Source of the DNA: Micavibrio sp. UBA2638
GTDB taxonomy: Bacteria; Pseudomonadota; Alphaproteobacteria; Micavibrionales; Micavibrionaceae
Assembly: GCA_002359735.1 (NCBI GenBank)
Contig: DENS01000018.1
Coordinates: 77,858 to 141,857 of the forward strand
Direction of reading: 5' to 3'
Length of the DNA: 64,000 nt
Below, piece by piece: positions 10,147 to 17,962 of this stretch. The notes below the pieces were generated by a model. The model was not told where the DNA came from. It made no database searches and saw only the letters and a program-made list of their open reading frames with translations. Made by a program: the position numbers and the translations under genes. Every line of letters starts with the position of its first letter. Positions within the stretch are counted from its first letter, which is position 1.

Positions 10147-10322
10147 GATGATTGTCTCCTTTGATCCTAAAAGGTTAATCTAATGAAACAATTTTGCAAT
10201 GATCTTTATCTATTTTGTTGTTGTCCGTAGTGATAATCGGAGCAAGGTAATATAAAAATGTATCGGATTTTTTTGTTCGCCCTGTGGCATAATCGAAAAA
10301 ATATACGTATCTTTATTCAAAA

Positions 10323-10336
10323 TTGATTCATATCAA
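10323..10336 (+). promoter_or_regulatory. FNR box upstream of ompW-like gene
   Basis: TTGAT-TCAT-ATCAA is a perfect match to the FNR/FixK consensus TTGAT-N4-ATCAA. A candidate promoter follows: TTGTTT (10345-10350), 16 bp, CATAAT (10367-10372). This puts the box centre about 50 bp upstream of the likely start, not the classic 41.5. An FNR-like regulator is encoded just downstream of ompW. FNR control of ompW is known in enterobacteria. Confidence 0.75.
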
Positions 10337-10401
10337 TTCTTGATTTGTTTTCATGTGGCAGTGTCCCATAATAATTCACAATCCTAAGAAGGAAGTACAA
10401 A

Positions 10402-11052
10402 ATGAAAAAGTTTACAAAAGTTATGTTGCTTAGCGGTGTGGCGCTGCTGGGCTTTTCTGAATTGGCAGTGGCAAAAGATCTGGGTGATGGCCTATGGGCG
10501 AAAGAACGCTTCCAGTTCCGTTTGCGCGGTATTGGTGTGTTGCCTGATGGTGGCGGTCACACAACAATCGGTGGTAAGCCTGATGCTGATAATGCATTTG
10601 TACCGGAAGTCGATTTCACTTATTTCCTGACCCAGAACTGGGCGTTGGAATTGATTGCGGCGACCTCTCCGCATGATCTGAAATTGAAAGGCAGTGTCCT
10701 TGGTGATCTTGATTTGGGTGACAGCATGATTTTGCCTCCGACCCTGACTTTGCAGTATCATTTTACACCTGACAATACCTTTAGTCCTTATGTTGGTGCG
10801 GGTGTGAACTACACACTTCCGTATTCAGAAGATGCGGCTGGTGGTGCTGTTACTAGTCTTGAAGCGGACGGTAGCTTCGGTTACGCGCTGCAGGCTGGTT
10901 TTGATTATTGGATGAATGATAATTGGGGCTTAAATCTGGATGTGAAGAAAATCTGGGTGGATGTTGATGCTTCTATTAATAAGGGAGCCATTACCGGCGA
11001 AGTTGAGTTGGACCCGTGGGTTGTTGGCGCTGGTGTATCTTACCGCTTTTAA
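10402..11052 (+). CDS. ompW: OmpW-family outer-membrane beta-barrel protein
   Basis: A 216-residue protein with a cleavable signal peptide (hydrophobic L-L-S-G-V-A-L-L-G-F ending A-V-A). Alternating beta-strands follow, with the OmpW signatures P-T-L-T-L-Q-Y-H-F and P-Y-V-G-A-G-V-N-Y and a terminal aromatic (Y-R-F) recognised by the BAM complex. OmpW forms a small eight-stranded barrel with a hydrophobic channel. GAAGGAAG precedes the ATG. It is a single-gene unit bounded by an FNR box upstream and a strong terminator downstream, so it is probably induced under low oxygen. Confidence 0.9.
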   Translation: MKKFTKVMLLSGVALLGFSELAVAKDLGDGLWAKERFQFRLRGIGVLPDGGGHTTIGGKPDADNAFVPEVDFTYFLTQNWALELIAATSPHDLKLKGSVLGDLDLGDSMILPPTLTLQYHFTPDNTFSPYVGAGVNYTLPYSEDAAGGAVTSLEADGSFGYALQAGFDYWMNDNWGLNLDVKKIWVDVDASINKGAITGEVELDPWVVGAGVSYRF

Positions 11053-11073
11053 TCAGGAATGAATCTCCAAAAA

Positions 11074-11096
11074 CCCCTGCTTTGCAGGGGTTTTTT
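11074..11096. terminator. Bidirectional rho-independent terminator
   Basis: A perfect 7-bp stem CCCCTGC/GCAGGGG with loop TTT is followed by six T on the plus strand and preceded by a run of A. It therefore also works for the convergent minus-strand regulator gene ending at 11126. Confidence 0.93.
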
Positions 11097-11125
11097 GTTG
11101 TCTGTTTTACCGGTTGCTTGGTGGT

Positions 11126-11845
11126 TTATTCAGCCGCGCTGGAGATATCTTTGCAAGGGAATTCAGATGTGCAAGCCGCACAGGAATAGCGAACCAGTTG
11201 ATTGCAGTCATCCATCGTGATTGTGGAGCCTTTGACCCTTATGCCTGTTTCATTCTGTAGTTTTTTTAGGGCTCTGGAAAAAGTTTCTGGTTGCATGCCA
11301 AGCCGCGAAGCGACAAGCATCTTATCGTAAGGCAGATGTATTTGAACTTGTCCATCTTCATTTTGCTGAAGAAGTCTAAGCAGAAAACAGCCAATTCGTT
11401 GTGATGCGTTCTGGATGGATCTGTGTTCGATTTCGCGGTCTTGTTGGCGACGGTATTTCGCCATTGACCCCAGCATTGAAAAAGCAAATTTGCTGTTATT
11501 TGCAATTTCTTCTTTTAAAGGTGCGATGGGCAGAGTGATAATTTCAGACGATTCCACAATTTCTGCGCTGTAGGGGTAGATTCCGTCTTCAAATATGGCT
11601 GTGTCACCAAAAATGTGGCCGGTAGTAAATATGTCGACGACGGCTTGGGTCCCGTCCAGGGTCTCTCTGAAAAGTTTGACCCAACCGCTCTGTACATAGA
11701 AAAAGTTATCGCCCTTATCTCCGTGTAGGAATAAAATTTTTCCTTTGTTATATTTATGTGACTTTGCACCGGCAGCCAAATTTGTGAAGAAAGAATCCCC
11801 GCAATCTTTAAATAGACCGATATTACATAGTGTATTTTTGAGCAT
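11126..11845 (-). CDS. Crp/Fnr-family transcriptional regulator with C-terminal cysteine cluster
   Basis: Cyclic-nucleotide-binding-type sensory barrel (residues about 10-120, with F-Y-V-Q-S-G-W-V-K-L-F), dimer helix and a C-terminal winged helix. The recognition-helix motif P-E-T-F-S-R-A-L has the E..SR triad of FNR/FixK proteins that read TTGAT. FNR's N-terminal iron-sulfur cysteines are absent; only C7 and C15 are near the start. The extreme C-terminus instead carries D-D-C-N-Q-L-V-R-Y-S-C-A-A-C-T-S-E-F-P-C, i.e. C-x7-C-x2-C-x5-C. The x2/x5 spacing equals that of FNR's cluster ligands. It is divergent from the cbb3 region and adjacent to ompW, with an FNR box in the shared upstream region. 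Confidence 0.88.
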   Translation of the reverse strand: MLKNTLCNIGLFKDCGDSFFTNLAAGAKSHKYNKGKILFLHGDKGDNFFYVQSGWVKLFRETLDGTQAVVDIFTTGHIFGDTAIFEDGIYPYSAEIVESSEIITLPIAPLKEEIANNSKFAFSMLGSMAKYRRQQDREIEHRSIQNASQRIGCFLLRLLQQNEDGQVQIHLPYDKMLVASRLGMQPETFSRALKKLQNETGIRVKGSTITMDDCNQLVRYSCAACTSEFPCKDISSAAE

Positions 11846-11869
11846 AATTTTTTTGTCTTATAGGCTAAC

Positions 11870-11883
11870 TTGACTAAAATCAA
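11870..11883 (+). promoter_or_regulatory. FNR box in the divergent regulator / cbb3 region
   Basis: TTGAC-TAAA-ATCAA matches TTGAT-N4-ATCAA in 9 of 10 positions. It lies 25 bp before the regulator start (minus strand) and about 60 bp before ATG 11937 (plus strand). A -10-like AGTAAT at 11909-11914 would put the box near -44 for the plus-strand promoter. It could serve both autoregulation and activation. Confidence 0.7.
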
Positions 11884-11936
11884 GGTTACACTCTACCATT
11901 TTACGCACAGTAATGGGGTCAAAAATAGGAAGTTTT

Positions 11937-12662
11937 ATGGACTTTGTGCATTGTATACAGGATTTTTCCGGCCAATATGGTTTGGTGACCAGTCTTTTTC
12001 TAGGTGGATTGGCGGGGGGCTTTACGCACTGCACGGCCATGTGTTCTCCGTTTGTATTGTCACAAATTGGTGCGCGGGGCGATGTTCGTGACACGGCGTT
12101 GAAGCGTTTATCCGGTGCGCTGCTTATTCCATATCATTTAGGTAGAATGACAACCTATGTTTTTATGGCGGCAATTTTTCACAGTGTTTTAAATCTGGCC
12201 TATCTTTTTTCGGAACAAAAGGCTTTGCTAAGTGGGCCTATATTGGCCTTGGCAGGGGTGTTGTTTTTAGTGAGTGTTTTTCCTGTATTTACAAAGATGT
12301 TTCCATGGGTTACCAGACTGCATGTGCCGGCGCCCATGAAATTTATGGTGGGTTTTAGTAACGTAATGATGCTAGACCCCGGGCCAATAAAACGGTACAG
12401 TTTGGGCGTTATGCTGGGCTTTATGCCTTGTGGTCTTGTGCTTGCAGCTATTATGGCGGCTTCTACAGCTCCAAATCTGGCGCAGGCCTCTTTGGCAATG
12501 GCGGCGTTTTCGGTGGGAACGATGCCGGCACTGGTGGTAACGGCATTTGGAGGGCGTGCTTTGCAGATGAAGTTTCCCGAATTTTCAAGAATGATCAGGC
12601 AGGGGGCAATGGCCGTTAGTGCTTTATGGCTCTTTGTTCTGGCTGGATGGATGATGATATAA
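11937..12662 (+). CDS. DsbD_2/SafE-type membrane protein linked to cbb3 oxidase
   Basis: Polytopic inner-membrane protein of about 241 residues with six or so hydrophobic helices. The N-terminal motif G-G-F-T-H-C-T-A-M-C-S-P-F and the later G-F-M-P-C-G-L-V place it with the cytochrome-biogenesis transmembrane family often annotated sulfite exporter TauE/SafE. Members next to cbb3 genes are thought to help copper or thiol handling during oxidase assembly. ATG 11937 is preferred because AGGAAG (927-932) precedes it and the FNR-dependent start site would fall after 11913. An in-frame ATG at 11913 is the alternative. It is followed 13 bp later by ccoN. Confidence 0.8.
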   Translation: MDFVHCIQDFSGQYGLVTSLFLGGLAGGFTHCTAMCSPFVLSQIGARGDVRDTALKRLSGALLIPYHLGRMTTYVFMAAIFHSVLNLAYLFSEQKALLSGPILALAGVLFLVSVFPVFTKMFPWVTRLHVPAPMKFMVGFSNVMMLDPGPIKRYSLGVMLGFMPCGLVLAAIMAASTAPNLAQASLAMAAFSVGTMPALVVTAFGGRALQMKFPEFSRMIRQGAMAVSALWLFVLAGWMMI

Positions 12663-12675
12663 AAAGGAAGAAAAA

Positions 12676-14115
12676 ATGAGTTCAAGTGCTTTGAATGAGA
12701 AATACAATTACGATGTGGTCAGGCTTTTTACCCTGGCAACTGTTTTTTGGGGGATCGTCGGGTTTCTTGCCGGTATTTTTATCGCCGCGCAAATGGTATT
12801 CCCGGATTTAAATATTGAACCCTATCTCAGCTTTGGCCGTCTTCGCCCTGTGCATACATCTGCAGTCATTTTTGCCTTTGGGGGGAATGCGCTTTTTGCA
12901 ACCAGTTATTTCATTGTTCAGCGGACATGCGGCGTAAGGCTATGGTCGGATAAGTTGGCCATGTTCACCTTTTGGGGCTACCAGTTCTTCATTGTGCTGG
13001 CCGCGCTGGGATACGTTCTGGGCGTTACACAAAGTAAAGAATATGCGGAGCCCGAATGGTATGCCGATCTCTGGCTGACAATTGTTTGGGTGGCTTATCT
13101 TGTTGTTTATTTGATGACCTGTATCAAACGCAAAGAATCGCATTTATATGTCGCTAACTGGTTCTATTTGTCCTTTATTATAACCGTTGCGGTCCTGCAT
13201 CTTGGAAATAATATTTCGATTCCGGTCAGCTTGACAGATGCCAAAAGCTATAGTGCGTTTGCTGGTGTTCAGAGCGCCATGATCCAGTGGTGGTATGGGC
13301 ATAATGCTGTTGGTTTCTTCCTGACGGCCGGTTTCCTTGGTATGATGTATTACTTTATTCCGAAACAGGCCAACAGACCGGTATATTCTTACCGCCTTTC
13401 CATTGTTCACTTTTGGTCGCTAATCTTTATCTATATCTGGGCGGGGCCTCATCACCTTCACTATACATCGTTGCCTGATTGGGCGCAGACCTTGGGGATG
13501 ACGTTTTCAATCATGCTGTGGATGCCAAGTTGGGGCGGAATGATTAATGGTGTAATGACCTTATCGGGTGCATGGCATAAATTGCGCGAAGACCCGATTA
13601 TCCAGTTTATGATTATCGCTTTGGCATTTTATGGCATGAGCACATTTGAAGGTCCATTAATGTCGATACGTGCGGTGAACTCATTGTCTCACTACACGGA
13701 TTGGACCATTGGTCATGTGCACTCTGGTGCTTTGGGCTGGGTTGGTTTTATCAGCTTTGGTGCGCTGTATTATATGGTTCCGCATCTCTGGGGGCGTGAT
13801 AAAATGTACTCAACGAAGTTGATTAGCATCCATTTATGGGTGGCAACGCTTGGTATCGTTTGTTACATCACGGCCATGTGGGTTTCCGGTATTATGCAGG
13901 GCCTAATGTGGCGTTCATATAATGACATGGGTTTCCTGGAATACTCATTCGTTGAGACTGTTATGGCGATGAAACCATTCTACGCTATCCGGGTCTTGGG
14001 CGGTGTGCTCTACCTCGCCGGTGCGCTGGTTATGGTCTATAATATTTATAAAACCATTCGCGGTGACGTTAATCAAAAAGAACAAAATCTTCAAGCACAA
14101 GGAGCAGCGGCATGA
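12676..14115 (+). CDS. ccoN: cbb3-type cytochrome c oxidase subunit I
   Basis: Catalytic subunit reducing O2 at a haem b3-CuB centre. All ligands are visible: H60 and H349 for low-spin haem b, H347 for haem b3, H209, H259 and H260 for CuB. Y253 is six residues before H259, where the cross-linked tyrosine of cbb3 enzymes lies. It has 479 residues and twelve predicted helices, as expected. The start has a good AAAGGAAG. Its stop overlaps the next gene by 4 bp (ATGA), so the subunits are translationally coupled. High-affinity respiration under micro-oxic conditions is the known role. Confidence 0.97.
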   Translation: MSSSALNEKYNYDVVRLFTLATVFWGIVGFLAGIFIAAQMVFPDLNIEPYLSFGRLRPVHTSAVIFAFGGNALFATSYFIVQRTCGVRLWSDKLAMFTFWGYQFFIVLAALGYVLGVTQSKEYAEPEWYADLWLTIVWVAYLVVYLMTCIKRKESHLYVANWFYLSFIITVAVLHLGNNISIPVSLTDAKSYSAFAGVQSAMIQWWYGHNAVGFFLTAGFLGMMYYFIPKQANRPVYSYRLSIVHFWSLIFIYIWAGPHHLHYTSLPDWAQTLGMTFSIMLWMPSWGGMINGVMTLSGAWHKLREDPIIQFMIIALAFYGMSTFEGPLMSIRAVNSLSHYTDWTIGHVHSGALGWVGFISFGALYYMVPHLWGRDKMYSTKLISIHLWVATLGIVCYITAMWVSGIMQGLMWRSYNDMGFLEYSFVETVMAMKPFYAIRVLGGVLYLAGALVMVYNIYKTIRGDVNQKEQNLQAQGAAA

Positions 14116-14849
14116 AATGGATGAAACACGATAAATTAGAACGCAATTCCCTTCTGCTGTCAGGGTTCATTATTGTGACGGTTCTGATTGGGGGTATCGT
14201 TGAGATTGTGCCACTGTTCAGACAGGAAACCGTGATTGAGCCAGTTGAGGGGGTTCGCCCGTATACTCCGCTGGAACTTGCCGGATATAATATTTATGTT
14301 CGTGAAGGCTGCTATAATTGCCATTCCCAGCAGATCCGTCCGCTGCGTGATGAGGTCGTGCGTTATGGTCATTATTCTTTGGCTGCGGAAAGTATGTATG
14401 ATCATCCGTTCCAGTGGGGATCAAAGCGTACGGGTCCTGATTTGGCGCGTGTTGGCGGAAAATATTCTGATGAGTGGCAGGTTGCACATTTGAAGGAACC
14501 GCGTGATCTGGTGCCTGAATCAATTATGCCGTCTTATGAATTTTTATTGCATAGAGCCGCAAAGCTGCATGATATCCATAACCATATGAAATCTCTGGCT
14601 GCCGTTGGGGTACCTTATGGTGAAGAACATATTAAAATGGCCAGAAAAGATGCCACCGCACAAGCTATCGGGGAAGCAAGAACGGATACGTCCGGGTTGC
14701 AGGAACGATACGGCGATAATGTAAATGCCAGGGATTTTGACGGAAATCCTTCGATGATATCTGAAATGGATGCTTTGGTGGCTTATTTGCAGGTGCTGGG
14801 CACGATGGTTGATTTTGAGGCTGCCAAAAATGTGGAAGGGAATGAGTGA
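14112..14849 (+). CDS. ccoO: cbb3 oxidase subunit II, monohaem cytochrome c
   Basis: Membrane-anchored c-type cytochrome. A single N-terminal helix (about residues 14-33) is followed by the haem-binding G-C-Y-N-C-H-S-Q-Q and the typical subunit II stretch R-Y-G-H-Y-S and W-G-S-K-R-T-G-P-D-L-A-R-V-G. A methionine ligand candidate lies in S-I-M-P-S-Y. It has 245 residues. It overlaps ccoN by 4 bp at its start and ccoQ by 1 bp at its end. It passes electrons from CcoP to CcoN. Confidence 0.96.
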   Translation: MKWMKHDKLERNSLLLSGFIIVTVLIGGIVEIVPLFRQETVIEPVEGVRPYTPLELAGYNIYVREGCYNCHSQQIRPLRDEVVRYGHYSLAAESMYDHPFQWGSKRTGPDLARVGGKYSDEWQVAHLKEPRDLVPESIMPSYEFLLHRAAKLHDIHNHMKSLAAVGVPYGEEHIKMARKDATAQAIGEARTDTSGLQERYGDNVNARDFDGNPSMISEMDALVAYLQVLGTMVDFEAAKNVEGNE

Positions 14850-15001
14850 TGAAAGAATTATTTGCAGATGCAAATATGGGGCTTATCGGGCTTATTTTCT
14901 TTTTTCTGTTTTTCTGTGCCGTCCTTGTGTGGGTAATGCGCCCGGGCAGCAAAGAACAGTATAAAAATAATTCCGAAATCCCGTTAAAAGAGGATGAATA
15001 G
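14849..15001 (+). CDS. ccoQ: cbb3 oxidase small subunit CcoQ/FixQ
   Basis: A 50-residue protein too short for most gene finders. It starts at the ATG that shares its A with the ccoO stop. One transmembrane helix (I-G-L-I-F-F-F-L-F-F-C-A-V-L-V-W-V) is followed by R-P-G-S-K-E-Q-Y, the characteristic CcoQ tail. The C-terminus is acidic (K-E-D-E). CcoQ stabilises the association of CcoP with the core enzyme. It ends 2 bp before ccoP. Confidence 0.93.
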   Translation: MKELFADANMGLIGLIFFFLFFCAVLVWVMRPGSKEQYKNNSEIPLKEDE

Positions 15002-15003
15002 AT

Positions 15004-16077
15004 ATGACCGAAGACCATAAAAAAGACAAAGATATTGATGAGCTGAGCGGCGTTGAAACAACTGGCCACAGCTGGGACGGCTTGCAAGAGTTGAATAACC
15101 CGCTGCCGCGTTGGTGGGTGTGGGTTTGGATTGCAACCATCGTTTGGTCGGTTTGGTATTTTGTGGTGTATCCGGCATGGCCTGTTCCTGGCGGAGCAAC
15201 GGAAGGTACATCGGGCTATACGCAGTTTAAAGAATTGGCTGAAAGCCAGCAAGAAATTCGGGACCGTCAGGCGGCATATCTGGAGCGGTTTGAAAATGCA
15301 AGTTTCGAAGAAATTATGAATGATGAGGAACTATATGCCTTTGCCATGGCAGGGGGAAAATCCGCATTTAAGGATAATTGCGCGACATGTCACGGGACCG
15401 GGGCCGAAGGCGGCATGGGGTATCCCAACCTGAATGATGATGATTGGCTATGGGGTGGGAAATTAAGTGATATTTACCACACGCTTCGTTACGGTATTCG
15501 CGCGGATAATCTGGATACACGGTTGTCACAAATGCCGGCTTTTGGTCAGGATAAGTTGCTGGATAAGCAGCAGATTAATATGGTTGTTGACTATGTTTTG
15601 AGCCTGTCCGGCCATACAGATGATGCGCATCATGGCGGCGAATATGATCCGGCTGAATATTTGAAAGCCGGAGCGCAGATTTTCCAGCAACAGTGCGCGT
15701 CATGTCATGGCCCGGATGCAAAAGGACTGCATGAATTTGGCGCCCCGAATTTGACCGATGCGATCTGGCTTTTTGGTGGTGATCGCGACACAGTGTTTCA
15801 AACTGTGTATTATTCCCGCGCAGGTATGATGCCGGCTTGGGAAGGGCGTTTGGGAGATGATACCATTCGTCAGTTGGCAGTGTATATTCATGAATTGGGC
15901 GGCGGTGCGCCTGATGCGGCTATATTGCCTGATGAAGGTCTTCGCAATCCTGCTCCGTTAAAATCTCCTGAATATGAGAAAACCGAGGACCTTGATAATG
16001 ACGGTGAAGTTTTATCAGTTGAGCCTGAGGTCCCGCTGGCAGAAGATGCCCAGAATGATATGGGTGTGCATGAATAG
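15004..16077 (+). CDS. ccoP: cbb3 oxidase subunit III, dihaem cytochrome c
   Basis: A 357-residue membrane-anchored cytochrome with two c-type haem sites, C-A-T-C-H-G and C-A-S-C-H-G. Methionine ligand candidates follow each (S-Q-M-P-A-F and G-M-M-P-A-W). The N-terminus contains the FixP/CcoP motif L-P-R-W-W-V-W, then one transmembrane helix (W-V-W-I-A-T-I-V-W-S-V-W-Y-F). The acidic C-terminal extension (D-L-D-N-D-G-E-V to the end) is longer than in many homologues. It accepts electrons from soluble cytochrome c or the bc1 complex. Confidence 0.96.
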   Translation: MTEDHKKDKDIDELSGVETTGHSWDGLQELNNPLPRWWVWVWIATIVWSVWYFVVYPAWPVPGGATEGTSGYTQFKELAESQQEIRDRQAAYLERFENASFEEIMNDEELYAFAMAGGKSAFKDNCATCHGTGAEGGMGYPNLNDDDWLWGGKLSDIYHTLRYGIRADNLDTRLSQMPAFGQDKLLDKQQINMVVDYVLSLSGHTDDAHHGGEYDPAEYLKAGAQIFQQQCASCHGPDAKGLHEFGAPNLTDAIWLFGGDRDTVFQTVYYSRAGMMPAWEGRLGDDTIRQLAVYIHELGGGAPDAAILPDEGLRNPAPLKSPEYEKTEDLDNDGEVLSVEPEVPLAEDAQNDMGVHE

Positions 16078-16089
16078 AAAGATCCAGCG

Positions 16090-17487
16090 ATGTTACAATA
16101 CTTTGCGAAGCAACAAAAAGTTTATCCCAAGCGTGTTTGGGGGAAATATCGTAAATTAAAATGGGTGGCAATGATTGTCACTTTGGGAATTTATTATCTG
16201 GTCCCCTTCATTCGCTGGGACCGTGGCCCCAATGCCCCTGATCAGGCTGTTTTGATTGATCTGAATGGTCCGCGTGCTTATTGGTTCTGGATTGAGATAT
16301 GGCCGCAGGAAGTTTATATTCTGACTGGTATATTAATATTGGCCGCGATCGGGTTGTTTTTTGTGACGTCAATGTTTGGCCGTGTATGGTGCGGATATTT
16401 ATGCCCGCAAACTGTATGGACAGACTTGTTTGTCTGGGTTGAACGTATTGTACAGGGGGATCGTAATGCCCGTAAAAAGCTGCAGGAAGGCCCCTGGACA
16501 TTTACCAAAATTCGTAAAATTGCGTTGACTCATTTTATTTGGCTCGTGATTGCCTGGGCAACGGCCGGTTCTTTTGTTCTTTATTTTAATGATGCCCCGA
16601 CATTGGTGCGCAGTTTTTTTGAATTTGATGTTTCTCCGACTGTTCTCTGGTTTATTATCGGGCTTACAGCCAGTACTTATTTGATGGCCGGGTTTGCCCG
16701 TGAGCAGGTTTGCACATATATGTGCCCGTATGCGCGGTTTCAATCGGCGATGTTTGATAAAGATACGTTGATTATTGGTTATGATCAAAAGCGTGGTGAA
16801 CCCCGCGGCAAACATAAAAAAGGCACGAGCTGGGATGATCGTGGTGATTGTATTGATTGTACGTTATGTGTTCAAGTTTGCCCCACAGGGATTGATATCC
16901 GTGACGGATTGCAAATGGAATGTATCGCTTGCGGGTTATGTGTGGATGCCTGTAATGGCGTTATGGATCAGGTGGAACGCCCGCGCGGTTTGATCCGTTA
17001 CGACACGGCCAATCACATGCAGGCCGAAGTTAAAGGCGGTGAAGAAAGATTTCGCTTTATTCGTCCGCGCACAATATATTATTCGGCCATAATTGCGATA
17101 GTGGGTTCCATTATGCTTTATGCCCTTATATTCCGTTCTCCGCTTGAATTGCATGTATTACATGACCGTAACCCAGTGTTTGTTCAGCTATCCAGCGGTG
17201 AAATTCGTAATGGTTATACCATTAAAATTCTAAATAAAACTCACCAGTTTCAGACCTATGATTTGACGCTGGATGGCTTGGATAATGCCCAGATCAATGT
17301 TAGAGCCGCCGGTGATGTTTCGGCCAGTGATCTGAGCGTACCGGCCGACAGTGTCGGGTCTTATCATATTTTCGTGAGCGCAGATGTGCCCCCTGCTGAG
17401 CCACGTAAATTTAATTTTGTATTGCGTTCACGCGATGGGGATATGGAAGATGAGTATAAAGCCAAATTCATAACAAGGCGCGATTGA
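16090..17487 (+). CDS. ccoG: cbb3 oxidase maturation ferredoxin CcoG (FixG/RdxA)
   Basis: Polytopic membrane protein carrying iron-sulfur centres that helps insert copper into cbb3 oxidase. The cysteine motifs are C-P-Q-T-V-W, C-T-Y-M-C-P-Y-A-R-F-Q and two ferredoxin sets, C-I-D-C-T-L-C-V-Q-V-C-P and C-I-A-C-G-L-C-V-D-A-C. The C-terminal third is a periplasmic immunoglobulin-like domain, as in other CcoG proteins. At 465 residues it has typical length. It stands 12 bp after ccoP and 1 bp before fixH. Confidence 0.96.
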   Translation: MLQYFAKQQKVYPKRVWGKYRKLKWVAMIVTLGIYYLVPFIRWDRGPNAPDQAVLIDLNGPRAYWFWIEIWPQEVYILTGILILAAIGLFFVTSMFGRVWCGYLCPQTVWTDLFVWVERIVQGDRNARKKLQEGPWTFTKIRKIALTHFIWLVIAWATAGSFVLYFNDAPTLVRSFFEFDVSPTVLWFIIGLTASTYLMAGFAREQVCTYMCPYARFQSAMFDKDTLIIGYDQKRGEPRGKHKKGTSWDDRGDCIDCTLCVQVCPTGIDIRDGLQMECIACGLCVDACNGVMDQVERPRGLIRYDTANHMQAEVKGGEERFRFIRPRTIYYSAIIAIVGSIMLYALIFRSPLELHVLHDRNPVFVQLSSGEIRNGYTIKILNKTHQFQTYDLTLDGLDNAQINVRAAGDVSASDLSVPADSVGSYHIFVSADVPPAEPRKFNFVLRSRDGDMEDEYKAKFITRRD

Positions 17488-17488
17488 T

Positions 17489-17962
17489 ATGAAAGAACAA
17501 GTTATTGCAAAACCTTTGAGTGGATGGTGGGTGTTTACCGCGTTTGCGGCGTTTTTCGGTGTTGTTATTATTGTAAATGGAATTTTTATTACATCGGCCC
17601 TGGGATCATTTAGCGGTCTTGTCACCGAACAGCCTTATAAAAAGGGATTGGCATATAATGAGATTCTTGAAAATGCCCGCACCCAACCAAACATTAATCA
17701 CAAAGTTTCCTTTCAAGAGGGCATTCTTCGCTGGGGTTTAAAGGAACAAGACGGTACGTATATAAAAGAGGCGTCCGTAACTGCAAATTTTACGCGTCCG
17801 GTAAAAGATGGTAATGATTTTTCTATGCCGTTGCACTATCAGGGAAAAGGTTTATATCTAGGTACACCTGAGTTTCCTTTGAAAGGGTTATGGGCCGTAC
17901 AGTTGAGTGCAAAATGGAACAATCAGACATACAAAACAACGAAACAAATAATTGTTCGTTAG
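17489..17962 (+). CDS. ccoH: cbb3 assembly protein CcoH/FixH
   Basis: A 157-residue single-pass membrane protein. An N-terminal helix (about 14-35, W-V-F-T-A-F-A-A-F-F-G-V-V) carries a periplasmic FixH domain with the family pattern Y-K-K-G-L-A-Y-N and a closing W-A-V-Q-L-S-A-K-W. FixH/CcoH is required for stability and copper loading of the oxidase. The 3' end is overlapped by the start of the copper ATPase gene. Confidence 0.9.
   Translation: MKEQVIAKPLSGWWVFTAFAAFFGVVIIVNGIFITSALGSFSGLVTEQPYKKGLAYNEILENARTQPNINHKVSFQEGILRWGLKEQDGTYIKEASVTANFTRPVKDGNDFSMPLHYQGKGLYLGTPEFPLKGLWAVQLSAKWNNQTYKTTKQIIVR

Noticed and set aside
14665..15252. 195-codon minus-strand frame across ccoO, ccoQ and ccoP
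   Set aside because: It opposes three well-supported oxidase genes and has no recognisable protein features.
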